DNA from: an uncultured Lachnospiraceae bacterium
GTDB lineage: Bacteria > Bacillota > Clostridia > Lachnospirales > Lachnospiraceae
Assembly (NCBI GenBank): GCA_949051815.1
Contig: CARQVR010000023.1
Span: 1 to 45,987, forward strand
Direction: 5' to 3'
Length of the DNA stretch: 45,987 nucleotides
The notes beneath the pieces are model-generated. The model worked only from the letters and a program-made list of their open reading frames with translations. It made no database searches and had not been told where the DNA came from. Shown in pieces: positions 24,739 to 33,456 of this stretch; positions within the stretch are counted from its first letter, which is position 1, and each line of letters begins with the position of its first letter. A program made the position numbers and the translations under genes.

Positions 24739-25776
24739 ATGAAAGTGGTGTTTATGGGAACGCCTGATTTTGCGGTGGGCGCGTTGGAAACGATCATAGA
24801 GGCCGGACATGAGGTGACGGCGGTGGTGACCCAGCCGGATAAGCCGAAAGGCAGGGGCAAGGAAGTGCAGATGACGCCGGTAAAGACGTGCGCGCTAGAG
24901 CACGGCATTCCGGTTTTTCAGCCGGTGAAGGTCAGGGAGCCGGAGGCGGTGGAAACGCTTCGCGGTTATGAGGCGGATATTTTTGTGGTGGCGGCCTTCG
25001 GGCAGATTCTACCGGAGGAGATTCTTGCGATGCCAAAGTATGGCTGCGTGAATATCCACGCTTCGCTTCTGCCCAAGTACCGGGGTGCAGGGCCGATCCA
25101 GTGGGCCATCATCAATGGTGAAAAAATAACAGGCGTTACCATTATGCAGATGGATAAAGGGCTGGACACCGGGGATATGCTATTGCAGGCGGAGGTGGAG
25201 ATTGCCGCAGGCGAGACGGCGGATACCCTGCACGACAAGCTGGCGGCAGCGGGCGCGCGGCTGATCGTGGAGGCGCTGGCGAAGATAGAGGCAGGGGATG
25301 TGACGCCTGTTAAGCAAAACGACGAGGCGTCCTGTTACGCGAAGATGCTGAATAAATCCATGGGGAAGATTGACTGGAACATGGAGGCGGAGAAGCTGGA
25401 CTGTCTGATACGGGGACTGATTTCCTGGCCGGGCGCCTTCACCGTCTTTCGGGGAAAAACCTTGAAAATCTGGCAGGAGGAAGCGGTTTCTGTGCAGATG
25501 TCCGCCGGGGAGAATCCTGTCTGCGGCGCACAGGATGAGCAAAAGCCGACAGGCAGAAAATGCGGGACGGCGTGCGAAACAGATGCTTCGAATGCAGATA
25601 CGCCGTCCGGCACGGTGGTTCGTGTGGATAAGGACGCATTCTATGTGCAGACGGGAAAGGGTGTGCTTAAGATACTGGAGGTGCAGCCGGAGGGTAAAAA
25701 GCGCATGGCTGTGAAGGACTTCCTGCTGGGATATCCGGTGAAGGCAGGCGACATGTTTGAGAGCAGCGGCCGGTAG
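24739..25776 (+). CDS. fmt: Methionyl-tRNA formyltransferase
   Basis: A 345-residue enzyme that formylates Met-tRNA(fMet) with 10-formyl-tetrahydrofolate. The N-terminus MKVVFMGTPDFAV and the active-site region NIHASLLPKYRGAGPIQW (catalytic Asn, His and later Asp in MDKGLDTGDML) are typical. The ATG at 24739 is supported by AAGGAGA (24721-24727) and by the conserved N-terminus; an in-frame ATG at 24682 is not. It is about 30 residues longer than usual because the C-terminal domain has a polar, cysteine-containing insertion around residues 255-292 (VCGAQDEQKP, then CGTACETDASNADT), probably a surface loop. Confidence 0.96.
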   Translation: MKVVFMGTPDFAVGALETIIEAGHEVTAVVTQPDKPKGRGKEVQMTPVKTCALEHGIPVFQPVKVREPEAVETLRGYEADIFVVAAFGQILPEEILAMPKYGCVNIHASLLPKYRGAGPIQWAIINGEKITGVTIMQMDKGLDTGDMLLQAEVEIAAGETADTLHDKLAAAGARLIVEALAKIEAGDVTPVKQNDEASCYAKMLNKSMGKIDWNMEAEKLDCLIRGLISWPGAFTVFRGKTLKIWQEEAVSVQMSAGENPVCGAQDEQKPTGRKCGTACETDASNADTPSGTVVRVDKDAFYVQTGKGVLKILEVQPEGKKRMAVKDFLLGYPVKAGDMFESSGR

Positions 25777-25864
25777 TCTGCGCCATAGGATGTTTTGCTG
25801 ATCGGTTTGAAGTTTCAAATGGGAGAAGGCAGGAATGGATTCTCCGCAGACGGGAGGAATGAAT

Positions 25865-26581
25865 ATGGGATATTACGGGTATGGATTCGGTTATTATTTT
25901 GATCCGACTTACTTTCTTGTACTGATCGGGGCGGTGCTGTGCCTCCTGGCGCAGGCTAAGGTCAGCTCGACCTACAGCAGGTTTTCCAGAGTGCAGAGCC
26001 GGACGGGCATGACGGGCGCGCAGGCGGCCCAGCGGATATTGCAGATGTCGGGGATTTATGACGTGCGGATCGAACATGTGGGCGGAAACCTTACGGATCA
26101 CTATGATCCGGTGCACAAGGTGCTTCGTCTCTCGGATTCCGTGTACGGTTCCACTTCCGTGGCGGCCATCGGGGTGGCGGCCCATGAGTGCGGACACGCG
26201 GTACAGCATGATAAGGGTTACGGGCCGCTGAAATTCCGCTCGGCCCTGGTGCCTGCGGCCAATATCGGCTCGAAAGCGGGGATCCCGCTCATCATTCTGG
26301 GTGCGATTCTGGGGATGAATCAGGTGCTCATTCAGATTGGCATCTGGGTTTTTGCGCTGGCAGTGCTCTTTCAGGTGGTGACGCTGCCCGTGGAGTTCAA
26401 TGCATCCGGCAGGGCGCTTGCCATGCTGGGAGATTACGGGATGCTGGAGCGTGACGAGACAGCGGGGTGCCGGAAGGTGCTGCAAGCGGCGGCCCTGACC
26501 TATGTGGCTGCTGCCGCGTCGTCAATCTTACAGCTTCTGCGGCTTGTGCTTCTGTTCGGAAACCGGAGCCGCGATGACTGA
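25865..26581 (+). CDS. YugP-like zinc metallopeptidase (Zn_peptidase_2)
   Basis: A 238-residue membrane-bound protein. The zinc motif is HECGH (His107, Glu108, His111) in VAAHECGHAVQHDKGY. An N-terminal helix follows a Gly/Tyr-rich start, two more lie around residues 140-190 (IPLIILGAILGMNQ and the following segment), and another is near the end. It matches PF04298, the YugP family, whose substrates are unknown. GGAGG (25853-25857) is 7 bases before the ATG at 25865; ATGs at 25835 and 25859 fit less well. The gene sits between fmt and rsmB, a recurrent place for it in Clostridia. Confidence 0.88.
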   Translation: MGYYGYGFGYYFDPTYFLVLIGAVLCLLAQAKVSSTYSRFSRVQSRTGMTGAQAAQRILQMSGIYDVRIEHVGGNLTDHYDPVHKVLRLSDSVYGSTSVAAIGVAAHECGHAVQHDKGYGPLKFRSALVPAANIGSKAGIPLIILGAILGMNQVLIQIGIWVFALAVLFQVVTLPVEFNASGRALAMLGDYGMLERDETAGCRKVLQAAALTYVAAAASSILQLLRLVLLFGNRSRDD

Positions 26582-26588
26582 ACGCAGG

Positions 26589-26698
26589 GCGGGTGCGACA
26601 GCGAAAGTGTCGGATAAGGGAAGCGGGTGCGACAGCGAAAGCGCCGGATAAGGAAATCGGGTGTGTCGGCGATAGCACCTGCAGCGAAAAGCGGGTGC
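26589..26698 (+). repeat. 34-base tandem repeat upstream of rsmB
   Basis: Two near-identical 34-base units (26589-26622 and 26623-26656), a degenerate third (26657-26690), and the first 8 bases of a fourth (GCGGGTGC, 26691-26698). Each intact unit begins GCGGGTGCGACAGCGAAAG and can form a small hairpin, CGACA with TGTCG in the first and GGTGC with GCGCC in the second. No spacers, so not a CRISPR array. Confidence 0.8.
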
Positions 26699-26739
26699 AT
26701 CGATACCTGTGATGAGATAAAAGACGGGAGTGCGGGGAC

Positions 26740-28122
26740 ATGGCACAGATCAATGTACGGGAGATCGTTCTGGATATCCTGCTGGAGTTGTCCGGACAAA
26801 CAGAATACAGCAATGTGCTGATCGGGGCGGCGCTGGATAAATACAATTATCTGGACAGCAGGGAAAAAGCGTTTATCAAGCGGGTCAGCGAGGGAACCAT
26901 CGAGAGGCGGATCCAGCTTGACTATGTACTTGACCAATATTCAAAAACGCCTGTTATCAAAATGAAGCCGCTGATCAGGGAGCTTCTGCGCATGAGTGTG
27001 TACCAGCTTCTGTTTATGGAGCACATTCCGGTGTCGGCGGTCTGCAACGAGGCGGTGAAACTGGCAAAAAAACGCAGGTTTCAGAGTTTGCAGGGATATG
27101 TGAACGGCGTGCTCAGAAATATTGCCAGAGGGCGGGAAACACTGGTATGGCCGGACAGGCAGAGCGATCCGACCGGGTTTTTGTCCGTCTGTTATTCTAT
27201 GCCGCTTTGGCTGGTGACGCACTTTGCGGAAAGTTACGGGGAGGATGCCTGCGAGAAGATTTTGAAGGCCTTTTTGGAGAGAGGTTCGGTGAGCGTCCGT
27301 GTGGATGAGCGACTTTCCCAAAAGGAGCGGGAAGAACTCCTTGTATCGTGGGAGAAGGAAGGAGTCAGCGTGCGCAGACACCCGTACCTGCCCTATGCCG
27401 CCGGATTACAGGGGGTGTCAGGCATTCCCGGTCTTGCCGGATATCGGGAGGGCCGGTTTTCGGTGCAGGACGTCAGCTCCATGCTGGTGGTGGAGGCGGC
27501 AGGCATCCGTCCCGGGGATACGGTGATTGACGTCTGTGCGGCGCCCGGCGGCAAGGCGCTTCACGCGGCGGTGAAGCTGAACGGGTCAGGTGAGGTCATT
27601 GCCTGCGATGTGAGCCGTTATAAAACGGATAAGATTGAGGAAAACCGTGCCCGTCTCGGTATGGAGAATGTGTCCATCCGGGTGCGGGATGCGCGGGAGA
27701 AAGACGCATCCCTTGTGGAAAAGGCGGACGTTCTGCTGGCGGATGTGCCCTGCTCGGGGCTTGGGGTGATCGGCCATAAACAGGATATCAAGTACCGGGT
27801 GACGGAGGAATCTCTGGCGGAGATTCAGAAACTGCAAAAAGAAATAATAACAAATGTTATTGATTATATCAAGCCCGGCGGCATTTTAATGTACAGCACT
27901 TGTACCATGAATCCCGGGGAGAACGAAGAGATGGCGGCATGGATTTGCGAATCCTTCGGGCTGGAAAAGGTGAGCATGGAGGACTGTCTTCCCGATGGAT
28001 TGGCCAAAGAGGGAAAACGGGGGATGCTGCAGCTTCTGCCGGGTATTCACGAGACGGACGGCTTTTTTATGGCGAAGCTGCAAAAAGTGAAGAAGGCGGT
28101 TGACCGGAAAAGCGAATCGTGA
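26740..28122 (+). CDS. rsmB: 16S rRNA (cytosine(967)-C(5))-methyltransferase
   Basis: A 460-residue RNA methyltransferase. The N-terminal NusB-like RNA-binding domain spans about 1-140 (SREKAFIKRVSEGTIER) and the catalytic Rossmann domain follows. Motif I is CAAPGGK (about 267-273). The two catalytic cysteines are in DVPCSGLGV (about 338) and STCTMNPGENE (about 388). It methylates 16S rRNA at the position called C967 in Escherichia coli. The ATG at 26740 follows GGGAG. It lies downstream of the 34-base tandem repeat and just ahead of rlmN, in the usual Firmicute order fmt-yugP-rsmB-rlmN-stp-prkC-rsgA. Confidence 0.95.
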   Translation: MAQINVREIVLDILLELSGQTEYSNVLIGAALDKYNYLDSREKAFIKRVSEGTIERRIQLDYVLDQYSKTPVIKMKPLIRELLRMSVYQLLFMEHIPVSAVCNEAVKLAKKRRFQSLQGYVNGVLRNIARGRETLVWPDRQSDPTGFLSVCYSMPLWLVTHFAESYGEDACEKILKAFLERGSVSVRVDERLSQKEREELLVSWEKEGVSVRRHPYLPYAAGLQGVSGIPGLAGYREGRFSVQDVSSMLVVEAAGIRPGDTVIDVCAAPGGKALHAAVKLNGSGEVIACDVSRYKTDKIEENRARLGMENVSIRVRDAREKDASLVEKADVLLADVPCSGLGVIGHKQDIKYRVTEESLAEIQKLQKEIITNVIDYIKPGGILMYSTCTMNPGENEEMAAWICESFGLEKVSMEDCLPDGLAKEGKRGMLQLLPGIHETDGFFMAKLQKVKKAVDRKSES

Positions 28123-28202
28123 CAGTCCGGCCGGAGACTTTGCACTTGCCGCAAAGACTGGGGGAGCATGAGGATTCGTGCAGAAAAGAAAGCGGAATTT
28201 AT

Positions 28203-29294
28203 ATGGAGAAGAAGGATATCAAGTCCCTTACGCTGGCGGAACTGAAAGCGGAGATTGCCGTGCTTGGTGAAAAGCCGTTCCGCGCGGTACAGCTTTACGA
28301 GTGGATGCATAAAAAACAGGCGCGCAGTTTTGCGGAAATGACTAACATTCCGCTGGCTATGAAAGAGAAATGTGGGGAATGCTATCATTATACGGCGCTG
28401 CGTGCGGAGGCGGTGCAGGAGTCGGCCATAGACGGCACGAAAAAATACCTGTTTGCACTCCACGACGGCAATATGGTGGAGAGTGTGTGGATGCGCTATA
28501 AACATGGTAATTCGGTCTGTATTTCTTCGCAGGTGGGATGCCGCATGGGGTGCCGCTTCTGCGCCTCCACGCTGGATGGACTGGTGCGGAATCTGACCGC
28601 TTCGGAAATGCTTGACCAGATTTACGCCATCACGAAAGAGACGGGTGAGCGGGTTTCCAATGTGGTGGTGATGGGAAGCGGGGAGCCACTTGACAACTAC
28701 GAGAATCTTCTGCGGTTTATCGGGCTGCTTACGGATGAGAACGGCCTGCATATCAGCCAGCGGAATGTGACGGTCTCCACCTGCGGGATTGTGCCCATGA
28801 TGCGGAGGCTGGCGCAGGAGAAACTGCAGATTACGCTGGCGCTGTCCCTTCATGCGGCGACGGACGAGAAGCGCCGTGAGCTGATGCCAATAGCCAACCA
28901 GTATACGCTTGCGGAGCTGATGGACTGCTGCGCTTACTATTTTGAACAGACCGGACGACGGATTACCTTCGAGTACAGTCTGGTGCGGGATGTCAACGAT
29001 ACGCGCAGGGACGCGGAGACGCTGGCGGCGCTGATCTGGGGATTGAACTGTCATGTGAATCTGATACCGGTGAATCCCGTAAAAGAAAGGGAGTATGTGC
29101 AGTCGGAGAGACAGGCGGTGGAGAATTTTGCCGCGCTTCTTGCCAAAAAGGGAATTAACGCCACGGTCCGCAGGGAGATGGGCAGGGATATCGACGGAGC
29201 CTGCGGTCAGCTCAGACGGCGGTTTTTGGATAACGGTTCAGCCGGAACGAAGTTGACTGGCAAACCGGACCTGCATGAATCTGACAGACAATGA
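28203..29294 (+). CDS. rlmN: Dual-specificity 23S/tRNA adenine-C2 methyltransferase RlmN
   Basis: A 363-residue radical SAM enzyme that methylates A2503 of 23S rRNA and A37 of some tRNAs. The cluster motif is CRMGCRFC (Cys113, Cys117, Cys120). The C-terminal mechanistic cysteine is in DIDGACGQLRRRF; the other is expected in the same active site. The ATG at 28203 gives the family N-terminus (LTLAELKAEI); a GTG at 28119 overlapping rsmB is possible but adds non-conserved residues. After the conserved end (RRRF) there are 22 extra residues (LDNGSAGTKLTG, then KPDLHESDRQ). The DNA of the last part matches the TGAGGGAACG repeat family, so the tail probably came from a repeat insertion. Confidence 0.94.
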   Translation: MEKKDIKSLTLAELKAEIAVLGEKPFRAVQLYEWMHKKQARSFAEMTNIPLAMKEKCGECYHYTALRAEAVQESAIDGTKKYLFALHDGNMVESVWMRYKHGNSVCISSQVGCRMGCRFCASTLDGLVRNLTASEMLDQIYAITKETGERVSNVVVMGSGEPLDNYENLLRFIGLLTDENGLHISQRNVTVSTCGIVPMMRRLAQEKLQITLALSLHAATDEKRRELMPIANQYTLAELMDCCAYYFEQTGRRITFEYSLVRDVNDTRRDAETLAALIWGLNCHVNLIPVNPVKEREYVQSERQAVENFAALLAKKGINATVRREMGRDIDGACGQLRRRFLDNGSAGTKLTGKPDLHESDRQ

Positions 29295-29410
29295 ATGGTC
29301 TGAGGGAACGTCCGCTCATAGAAAAGAGGAGCTGTGAAGCAGCGGGGAGCGCCAGCCAAACGCCGGCCGCAGGGAAACGGTAACAGTGAAGCCGAAGGCT
29401 GAACTGTTAC
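29254..29410 (+). repeat. TGAGGGAACG-type structured repeat at the end of rlmN
   Basis: From GACTGGCAAACCGG to about 29354, the order of landmarks matches 13752-13847: GGCAAA, TGCATGAAT, TGAC, TGAGGGAACG, CCG, CATA, AGCTG-GAAGCAGCG, AGCGC. A further hairpin follows: GTAACAG (29380-29386) with CTGTTAC (29404-29410), enclosing AGCC-GAA-GGCT. The first 40 bases overlap the rlmN reading frame. Confidence 0.7.
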
Positions 29411-29431
29411 AGAGAACGCGGTTTAAATCGC

Positions 29432-29460
29432 TTGCTCTTTTGCAGGGAATATGCTAACAT
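29432..29460 (+). promoter_or_regulatory. Promoter of stp-prkC
   Basis: TTGCTC (29432-29437), a 17-base spacer and TAACAT (29455-29460), with a leader of about 32 bases. It lies just after the repeat, so stp-prkC may be transcribed apart from rlmN. Confidence 0.55.
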
Positions 29461-29498
29461 GGGTAATTGGTAAAATATGCTAAACGGAGGAATTTGCC

Positions 29499-30236
29499 GT
29501 GCTTAGGTCTTATGCGCTGACAGATATCGGGCGAAAAAGGCAATTAAATCAGGATTATATTTATTGCAGCGAGACGCCGGTCGGGAATCTGCCGAATCTT
29601 TTTATTGTGGCGGACGGTATGGGCGGCCATAAGGCGGGCGATTATGCTTCCGATCTGGCAGTGGAGACTGTGGTTGCGGAGGTGGAGGCTTCTTTTGAGA
29701 AGAATCCCGAGAAGATTTTGAACCATGCGATTTCCAGAGCAAATGAGATTCTGCGGAAACGTGCCAGTGAGGATTATTCCTTAAGCGGCATGGGGACGAC
29801 GTTTGTCGCGGCTGCCTGTCTGGGGCGTTTTCTGGAAGTGGCGAATGTGGGAGACAGCAGACTCTATGTGATTGGCGATGAGATTGTACAGATTACAGAG
29901 GATCATTCTCTGGTGGAGGAGATGGTCCGCATGGGCGGGATCGATCGGGAGGAGGCAAGGAACCACCCGGATAAAAATATCATTACCCGTGCGGTGGGTG
30001 CAAGGGATGATGTGGAGGTTGATTTTTTCAATCGGGAATTACAGACAGGAGAAATGGTTTTACTTTGTTCGGATGGTTTGACTAACATGGTGGACGACGA
30101 GACGATCTGCCGGATATTGAAAAACGGCAACAGCCTCAGGGACAGGGTAGAAGAACTGGTAGAGACAGCCAACTTAAACGGAGGCAGAGACAATATATCG
30201 GTGATCGTTATCGAACCGTTAGCAGACGAGGCGTGA
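29499..30236 (+). CDS. stp: PP2C-family Ser/Thr phosphatase, partner of PrkC
   Basis: A 245-residue metal-dependent phosphatase. Metal-binding motifs are DYIYCSE near the N-terminus, VADGMGGHKAGD (Asp39, Gly40), the GMGTTFVAA strand, ANVGDSRLYVI, LLCSDGLTNMV and GGRDNISVIVI, which together define a complete PP2C domain without a membrane segment. It reverses phosphorylation by the kinase encoded 23 bases downstream (PrpC/Stp with PrkC in Bacillus). The start is GTG with CGGAGG 8 bases upstream. It has its own likely promoter just after the rlmN repeat. Confidence 0.95.
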   Translation: MLRSYALTDIGRKRQLNQDYIYCSETPVGNLPNLFIVADGMGGHKAGDYASDLAVETVVAEVEASFEKNPEKILNHAISRANEILRKRASEDYSLSGMGTTFVAAACLGRFLEVANVGDSRLYVIGDEIVQITEDHSLVEEMVRMGGIDREEARNHPDKNIITRAVGARDDVEVDFFNRELQTGEMVLLCSDGLTNMVDDETICRILKNGNSLRDRVEELVETANLNGGRDNISVIVIEPLADEA

Positions 30237-30259
30237 AATACTCCGAAATGAGGTAGAAC

Positions 30260-32368
30260 ATGATTAAGATTGGAATGATGATTGCTGACCGGTATGAGAT
30301 TCTGGAAAAGATCGGTACCGGCGGTATGTCAGATGTATATAAAGCAAAAGATCATAAATTGAACCGTTTTGTGGCGGTCAAGGTTTTAAAGCAGGAATTT
30401 AGTGAAAATGCCAATTTCGTGTCCAAGTTCAGGATCGAGGCACAGGCGGCGGCGGGGCTTATGCACCCCAATATCGTCAACGTTTACGATGTAGGTGAGG
30501 AGGGCGAGAATCACTACATTGTCATGGAACTTGTGGAGGGAATCACCCTCAAAAAATATATCGAGAAGAAGGCGAGGCTTTCCGTCAAGGAGGCGGTGAG
30601 CATTGCCATTCAGGTTTCCATGGGAATCGAGGCGGCTCACAACAACCATATTATCCACAGGGATATCAAGCCGCAGAACATCATTATATCTAAAGAAGGA
30701 AAAGTGAAAGTGACGGACTTTGGCATCGCCAAGGCCGCCACCAGCAATACAATCACTTCCAATGTCATGGGAAGCGTGCATTACACTTCTCCGGAGCAGG
30801 CAAGAGGCGGTTACAGCGACGAGAAGAGCGATATTTATTCGCTCGGCGTTACCATGTTCGAGATGCTTACGGGCAGAGTGCCCTTTAACGGGGAGACAAC
30901 GGTAGCCATCGCGATCAAACATATTCAGGAAGAGTTTCCTTCGCCGAGGGAATATGTGCCGGAAATACCGGTCTGTGTGGAACAGATCGTTTTCAAGTGC
31001 TGTCAGAAAAGCCCGGACAGAAGATACCAGTCCATGTCTGAGCTGATTGTGGATTTAAAGCAGTCGTTAATCAGCCCCGACGAGGATTTTGTCAGGGTAG
31101 CTGATCCGGACGAGGAGGCTTCCACCCGTATGATCACCGACAGGGATATGGTGCAGATCAAGCGCCAGTCGGAGAACCGGGATTCTATGGACGAGGCCAT
31201 GCGCTTAAAGAAGGATGTCAGAGACAGAGAACATGCGCGTTCCTATGAAGAGGATGAGGACGAGGATTGGGACGACGACGAGGAGGACTACGATCCCAAG
31301 ATGGAGAGGATCACTACCATACTTGCGGTGGTGGCTGCTCTGCTGATCGGCTGCATTCTGATCTTTCTGGTAGGCAGGACGATGGGCGTCTTTACCTTCG
31401 GCGGGGAAAAAGCGCCTGAGAATCAGGAGCAGGAGAACGAGCAGGTGGAGATGATCCGCGTGGTCGGTATGCATGTGGATGAAGCGAAGCGGATGCTTCT
31501 TGATCTGGATCTGACGCCGGAGATCAAATATGAGGTGAGTACTTCTTATGACGCGGGAACGGTGCTGCGGGCCAGCGTACAGGACGGGCTGATGATAGAT
31601 AAGGGAACTACGATTGTGCTCACGGTGGCGGAGGCTGCGGAGGGCGTGCAGGTTCCCGACGCGGCGGGAAAATCCCGTGCGGAGGCGACTTCTCTTCTGG
31701 AGAAAGAAGGATTTGTGGTAAATGTGGTGGAAAGCTATGATCCGCAGGTGGAGAAGGGGATCGTGATTTCCCAGTCGCCGGAGGCGGGTACCACGGCGTC
31801 CGCCGGTTCCAGTATCACTATTCGCGTCAGTCAGGGTGCGGAGGACAATAAGGTCAGAGTGCCCGATGTGGTCGGTATGACGGAGATGGATGCCACGGCT
31901 ACGCTTGCGGAGAGCGGGCTGCCAGTAGGAAATGTCACCGAGACGACCCATGAAGACCCTGCGCTTTCGGGGATGGTATGCTATCAGAGCTATTCAGTCG
32001 GCTCCTATGTGGACAAAGGTACGCCTGTGGATCTGCGGATCAGCACCGGAACGACCCAGAAGACGTACAAGTATGCAGAGGGAATTACGGCGCCTGTGGA
32101 GGAGCCGTCTTACCAGAACGGGATGCAGGTAAACGTGACACTCACCGCAGGGGATGGTACACAGCTTTTAAATACGCAGACGACCACTTTCCCGGTGGGA
32201 GTAAACTATACAGGAATCAAGTCGGCCACAGGCATCATCCGTTATACCTTTACGGTACAGACGGAGCCTGCCACGATCACCAATCCCGAGACCGGAGAGA
32301 CGACGACCGAAGGCGGCGGGACGGAGACAAAGACGGTGGAGCGGCAGGTTAACTTCACGGAAGAATAA
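30260..32368 (+). CDS. prkC: PASTA-domain Ser/Thr protein kinase PrkC/PknB-like
   Basis: A 702-residue membrane kinase that senses cell-wall fragments. The kinase domain (about 10-270) has the glycine loop GTGGMSDVY, Lys41 in VAVKVL, catalytic Asp135 in HRDIKPQN, and DFGIAKA. A strongly acidic juxtamembrane stretch (EEDEDEDWDDDEEDYDP) precedes one membrane helix (about 351-372). Three PASTA repeats follow outside the cell (about 395-462, 463-530, 531-598), then an unassigned Thr-rich C-terminal region of about 100 residues. It acts with the adjacent phosphatase on translation, division and cell-wall targets, and rsgA downstream is a known substrate in Bacillus. GAGGTAG precedes the ATG. Confidence 0.95.
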   Translation: MIKIGMMIADRYEILEKIGTGGMSDVYKAKDHKLNRFVAVKVLKQEFSENANFVSKFRIEAQAAAGLMHPNIVNVYDVGEEGENHYIVMELVEGITLKKYIEKKARLSVKEAVSIAIQVSMGIEAAHNNHIIHRDIKPQNIIISKEGKVKVTDFGIAKAATSNTITSNVMGSVHYTSPEQARGGYSDEKSDIYSLGVTMFEMLTGRVPFNGETTVAIAIKHIQEEFPSPREYVPEIPVCVEQIVFKCCQKSPDRRYQSMSELIVDLKQSLISPDEDFVRVADPDEEASTRMITDRDMVQIKRQSENRDSMDEAMRLKKDVRDREHARSYEEDEDEDWDDDEEDYDPKMERITTILAVVAALLIGCILIFLVGRTMGVFTFGGEKAPENQEQENEQVEMIRVVGMHVDEAKRMLLDLDLTPEIKYEVSTSYDAGTVLRASVQDGLMIDKGTTIVLTVAEAAEGVQVPDAAGKSRAEATSLLEKEGFVVNVVESYDPQVEKGIVISQSPEAGTTASAGSSITIRVSQGAEDNKVRVPDVVGMTEMDATATLAESGLPVGNVTETTHEDPALSGMVCYQSYSVGSYVDKGTPVDLRISTGTTQKTYKYAEGITAPVEEPSYQNGMQVNVTLTAGDGTQLLNTQTTTFPVGVNYTGIKSATGIIRYTFTVQTEPATITNPETGETTTEGGGTETKTVERQVNFTEE

Positions 32369-32461
32369 AGCGAGAAGTACTTCTAACCGCTCACAGCAAA
32401 GGCTGCTTCGCGGAGAAGTACTAAGTCTCGCTTGGGAGAATGCCCCAAAAGCGGCATTCTC
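32368..32461 (+). repeat. Double-hairpin repeat, GAGAATGC family, copy between prkC and rsgA
   Basis: Stem 1: AAGCGAGA (32368-32375) with TCTCGCTT (32426-32433), plus AGTACTTCT (32376-32384) with AGAAGTACT (32414-32422). Stem 2: GAGAATGCC (32436-32444) with GGCATTCTC (32453-32461). It starts at the last base of the prkC stop codon. The core GAGAAGTACTTCT is shared with the copy after mraY. Confidence 0.8.
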
Positions 32462-32485
32462 TGTACGAAGTAAAGATGAGGATAT

Positions 32486-33364
32486 ATGAAAGGGAAGATT
32501 ATGAAAGGGATCGCCGGCTTCTACTATGTGCATGTAGAAGGTCATGGCGTCTATGAGTGCAAGGCCAAGGGTATATTCAGGAAAGAGGGCATCAAGCCGC
32601 TGGTAGGGGATGACGTTGAGATGGACGTGCTGGATGAGGCGGAAATGCGCGGCAATATCCGTAAGATCCTGCCAAGGAAAAGCGCGCTGGTAAGACCGGC
32701 GGTGGCCAATGTGGATCAGGCGCTGGTTCTCTTTGCGATTGTGAAACCGAATCCGAACTTTAATCTTCTGGATCGCTTTCTGATCCGTATGGAGCAGCAG
32801 AAGCTTCCGACAATCATCTGCTTTAACAAAGAAGACATCGCGTCCCCGGAGGAAAAGGATGCGCTTCGCAAGGCTTATGAGACTTGCGGATATCATGTGT
32901 TATTTATAAGTGTTTTGGAAAACAGGGGGCTGGATCAGGTGAGAGAGCTGCTGGCTGGGAAAACCACCACGCTGGCAGGTCCCAGCGGTGTCGGCAAGTC
33001 CTCTCTGATCAACCGGCTTTCCCCCGCCACGCATATGGAGACGGGGGAAATTAGTGAAAAGATCAAGCGCGGCAGGCATACCACCAGACATTCGGAGATT
33101 ATTGCGCTGGGGGACAGCACATATATCATGGATACGCCGGGGTTCACCTCTCTGGATATGCCGGAGATTACGAAGGAGGAGCTGGGCGGGTATTATCCCG
33201 AGTTTGGCGCGTATGAACCGTTTTGTAAGTTTCGGGGATGCGCCCATATCAGCGAGCCTGACTGCAAGGTCAAGGAGGCTGTGGAAGCGGGGGGGATCAG
33301 TCTTGTGCGGTATGAGAATTATGCGGTTCTTTACAGGGAGCTTAAGGAGAAAAAGAGGTATTGA
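32486..33364 (+). CDS. rsgA: Ribosome small-subunit-dependent GTPase RsgA
   Basis: A 292-residue circularly permuted GTPase for late 30S maturation. An N-terminal OB-fold (about 1-70, ending with RKSALVRPAVANVDQ) precedes the permuted G motifs: NKED (G4), then GPSGVGKSSLIN (G1), then DTPGFTSLD (G3). The C-terminal zinc finger is FCKFRGCAHISEPDC. The ATG at 32486 lies after GATGAGGA; a second ATG five codons on also has a purine-rich site, but the longer form starts like other members. In many relatives rpe and thiN follow; here the gene is followed by a short gap and a toxin-antitoxin pair. Confidence 0.95.
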   Translation: MKGKIMKGIAGFYYVHVEGHGVYECKAKGIFRKEGIKPLVGDDVEMDVLDEAEMRGNIRKILPRKSALVRPAVANVDQALVLFAIVKPNPNFNLLDRFLIRMEQQKLPTIICFNKEDIASPEEKDALRKAYETCGYHVLFISVLENRGLDQVRELLAGKTTTLAGPSGVGKSSLINRLSPATHMETGEISEKIKRGRHTTRHSEIIALGDSTYIMDTPGFTSLDMPEITKEELGGYYPEFGAYEPFCKFRGCAHISEPDCKVKEAVEAGGISLVRYENYAVLYRELKEKKRY

Positions 33365-33456
33365 GACTGGAGCATAGTGTGCCTTAAAGAAAATGATGTT
33401 TTGCGCCGCAATCGGAATCAGAAACGATTAGGCAGCGCTTTAATACGGGGGGGGGG

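Noticed and set aside
26589..26698. Possible CRISPR array
   Set aside because: Units are directly adjacent with no spacers and the third decays; no cas genes nearby.
28047..29054. Long minus-strand frame (335 codons) opposite rlmN
   Set aside because: Shadow of rlmN: the forward frame has all RlmN motifs, while the reverse product has His/Arg-rich composition with no family likeness.
32168..32896. Minus-strand frame of 242 codons across the prkC-rsgA junction
   Set aside because: It covers two well-supported forward genes and a double hairpin, and its product is not recognisable.
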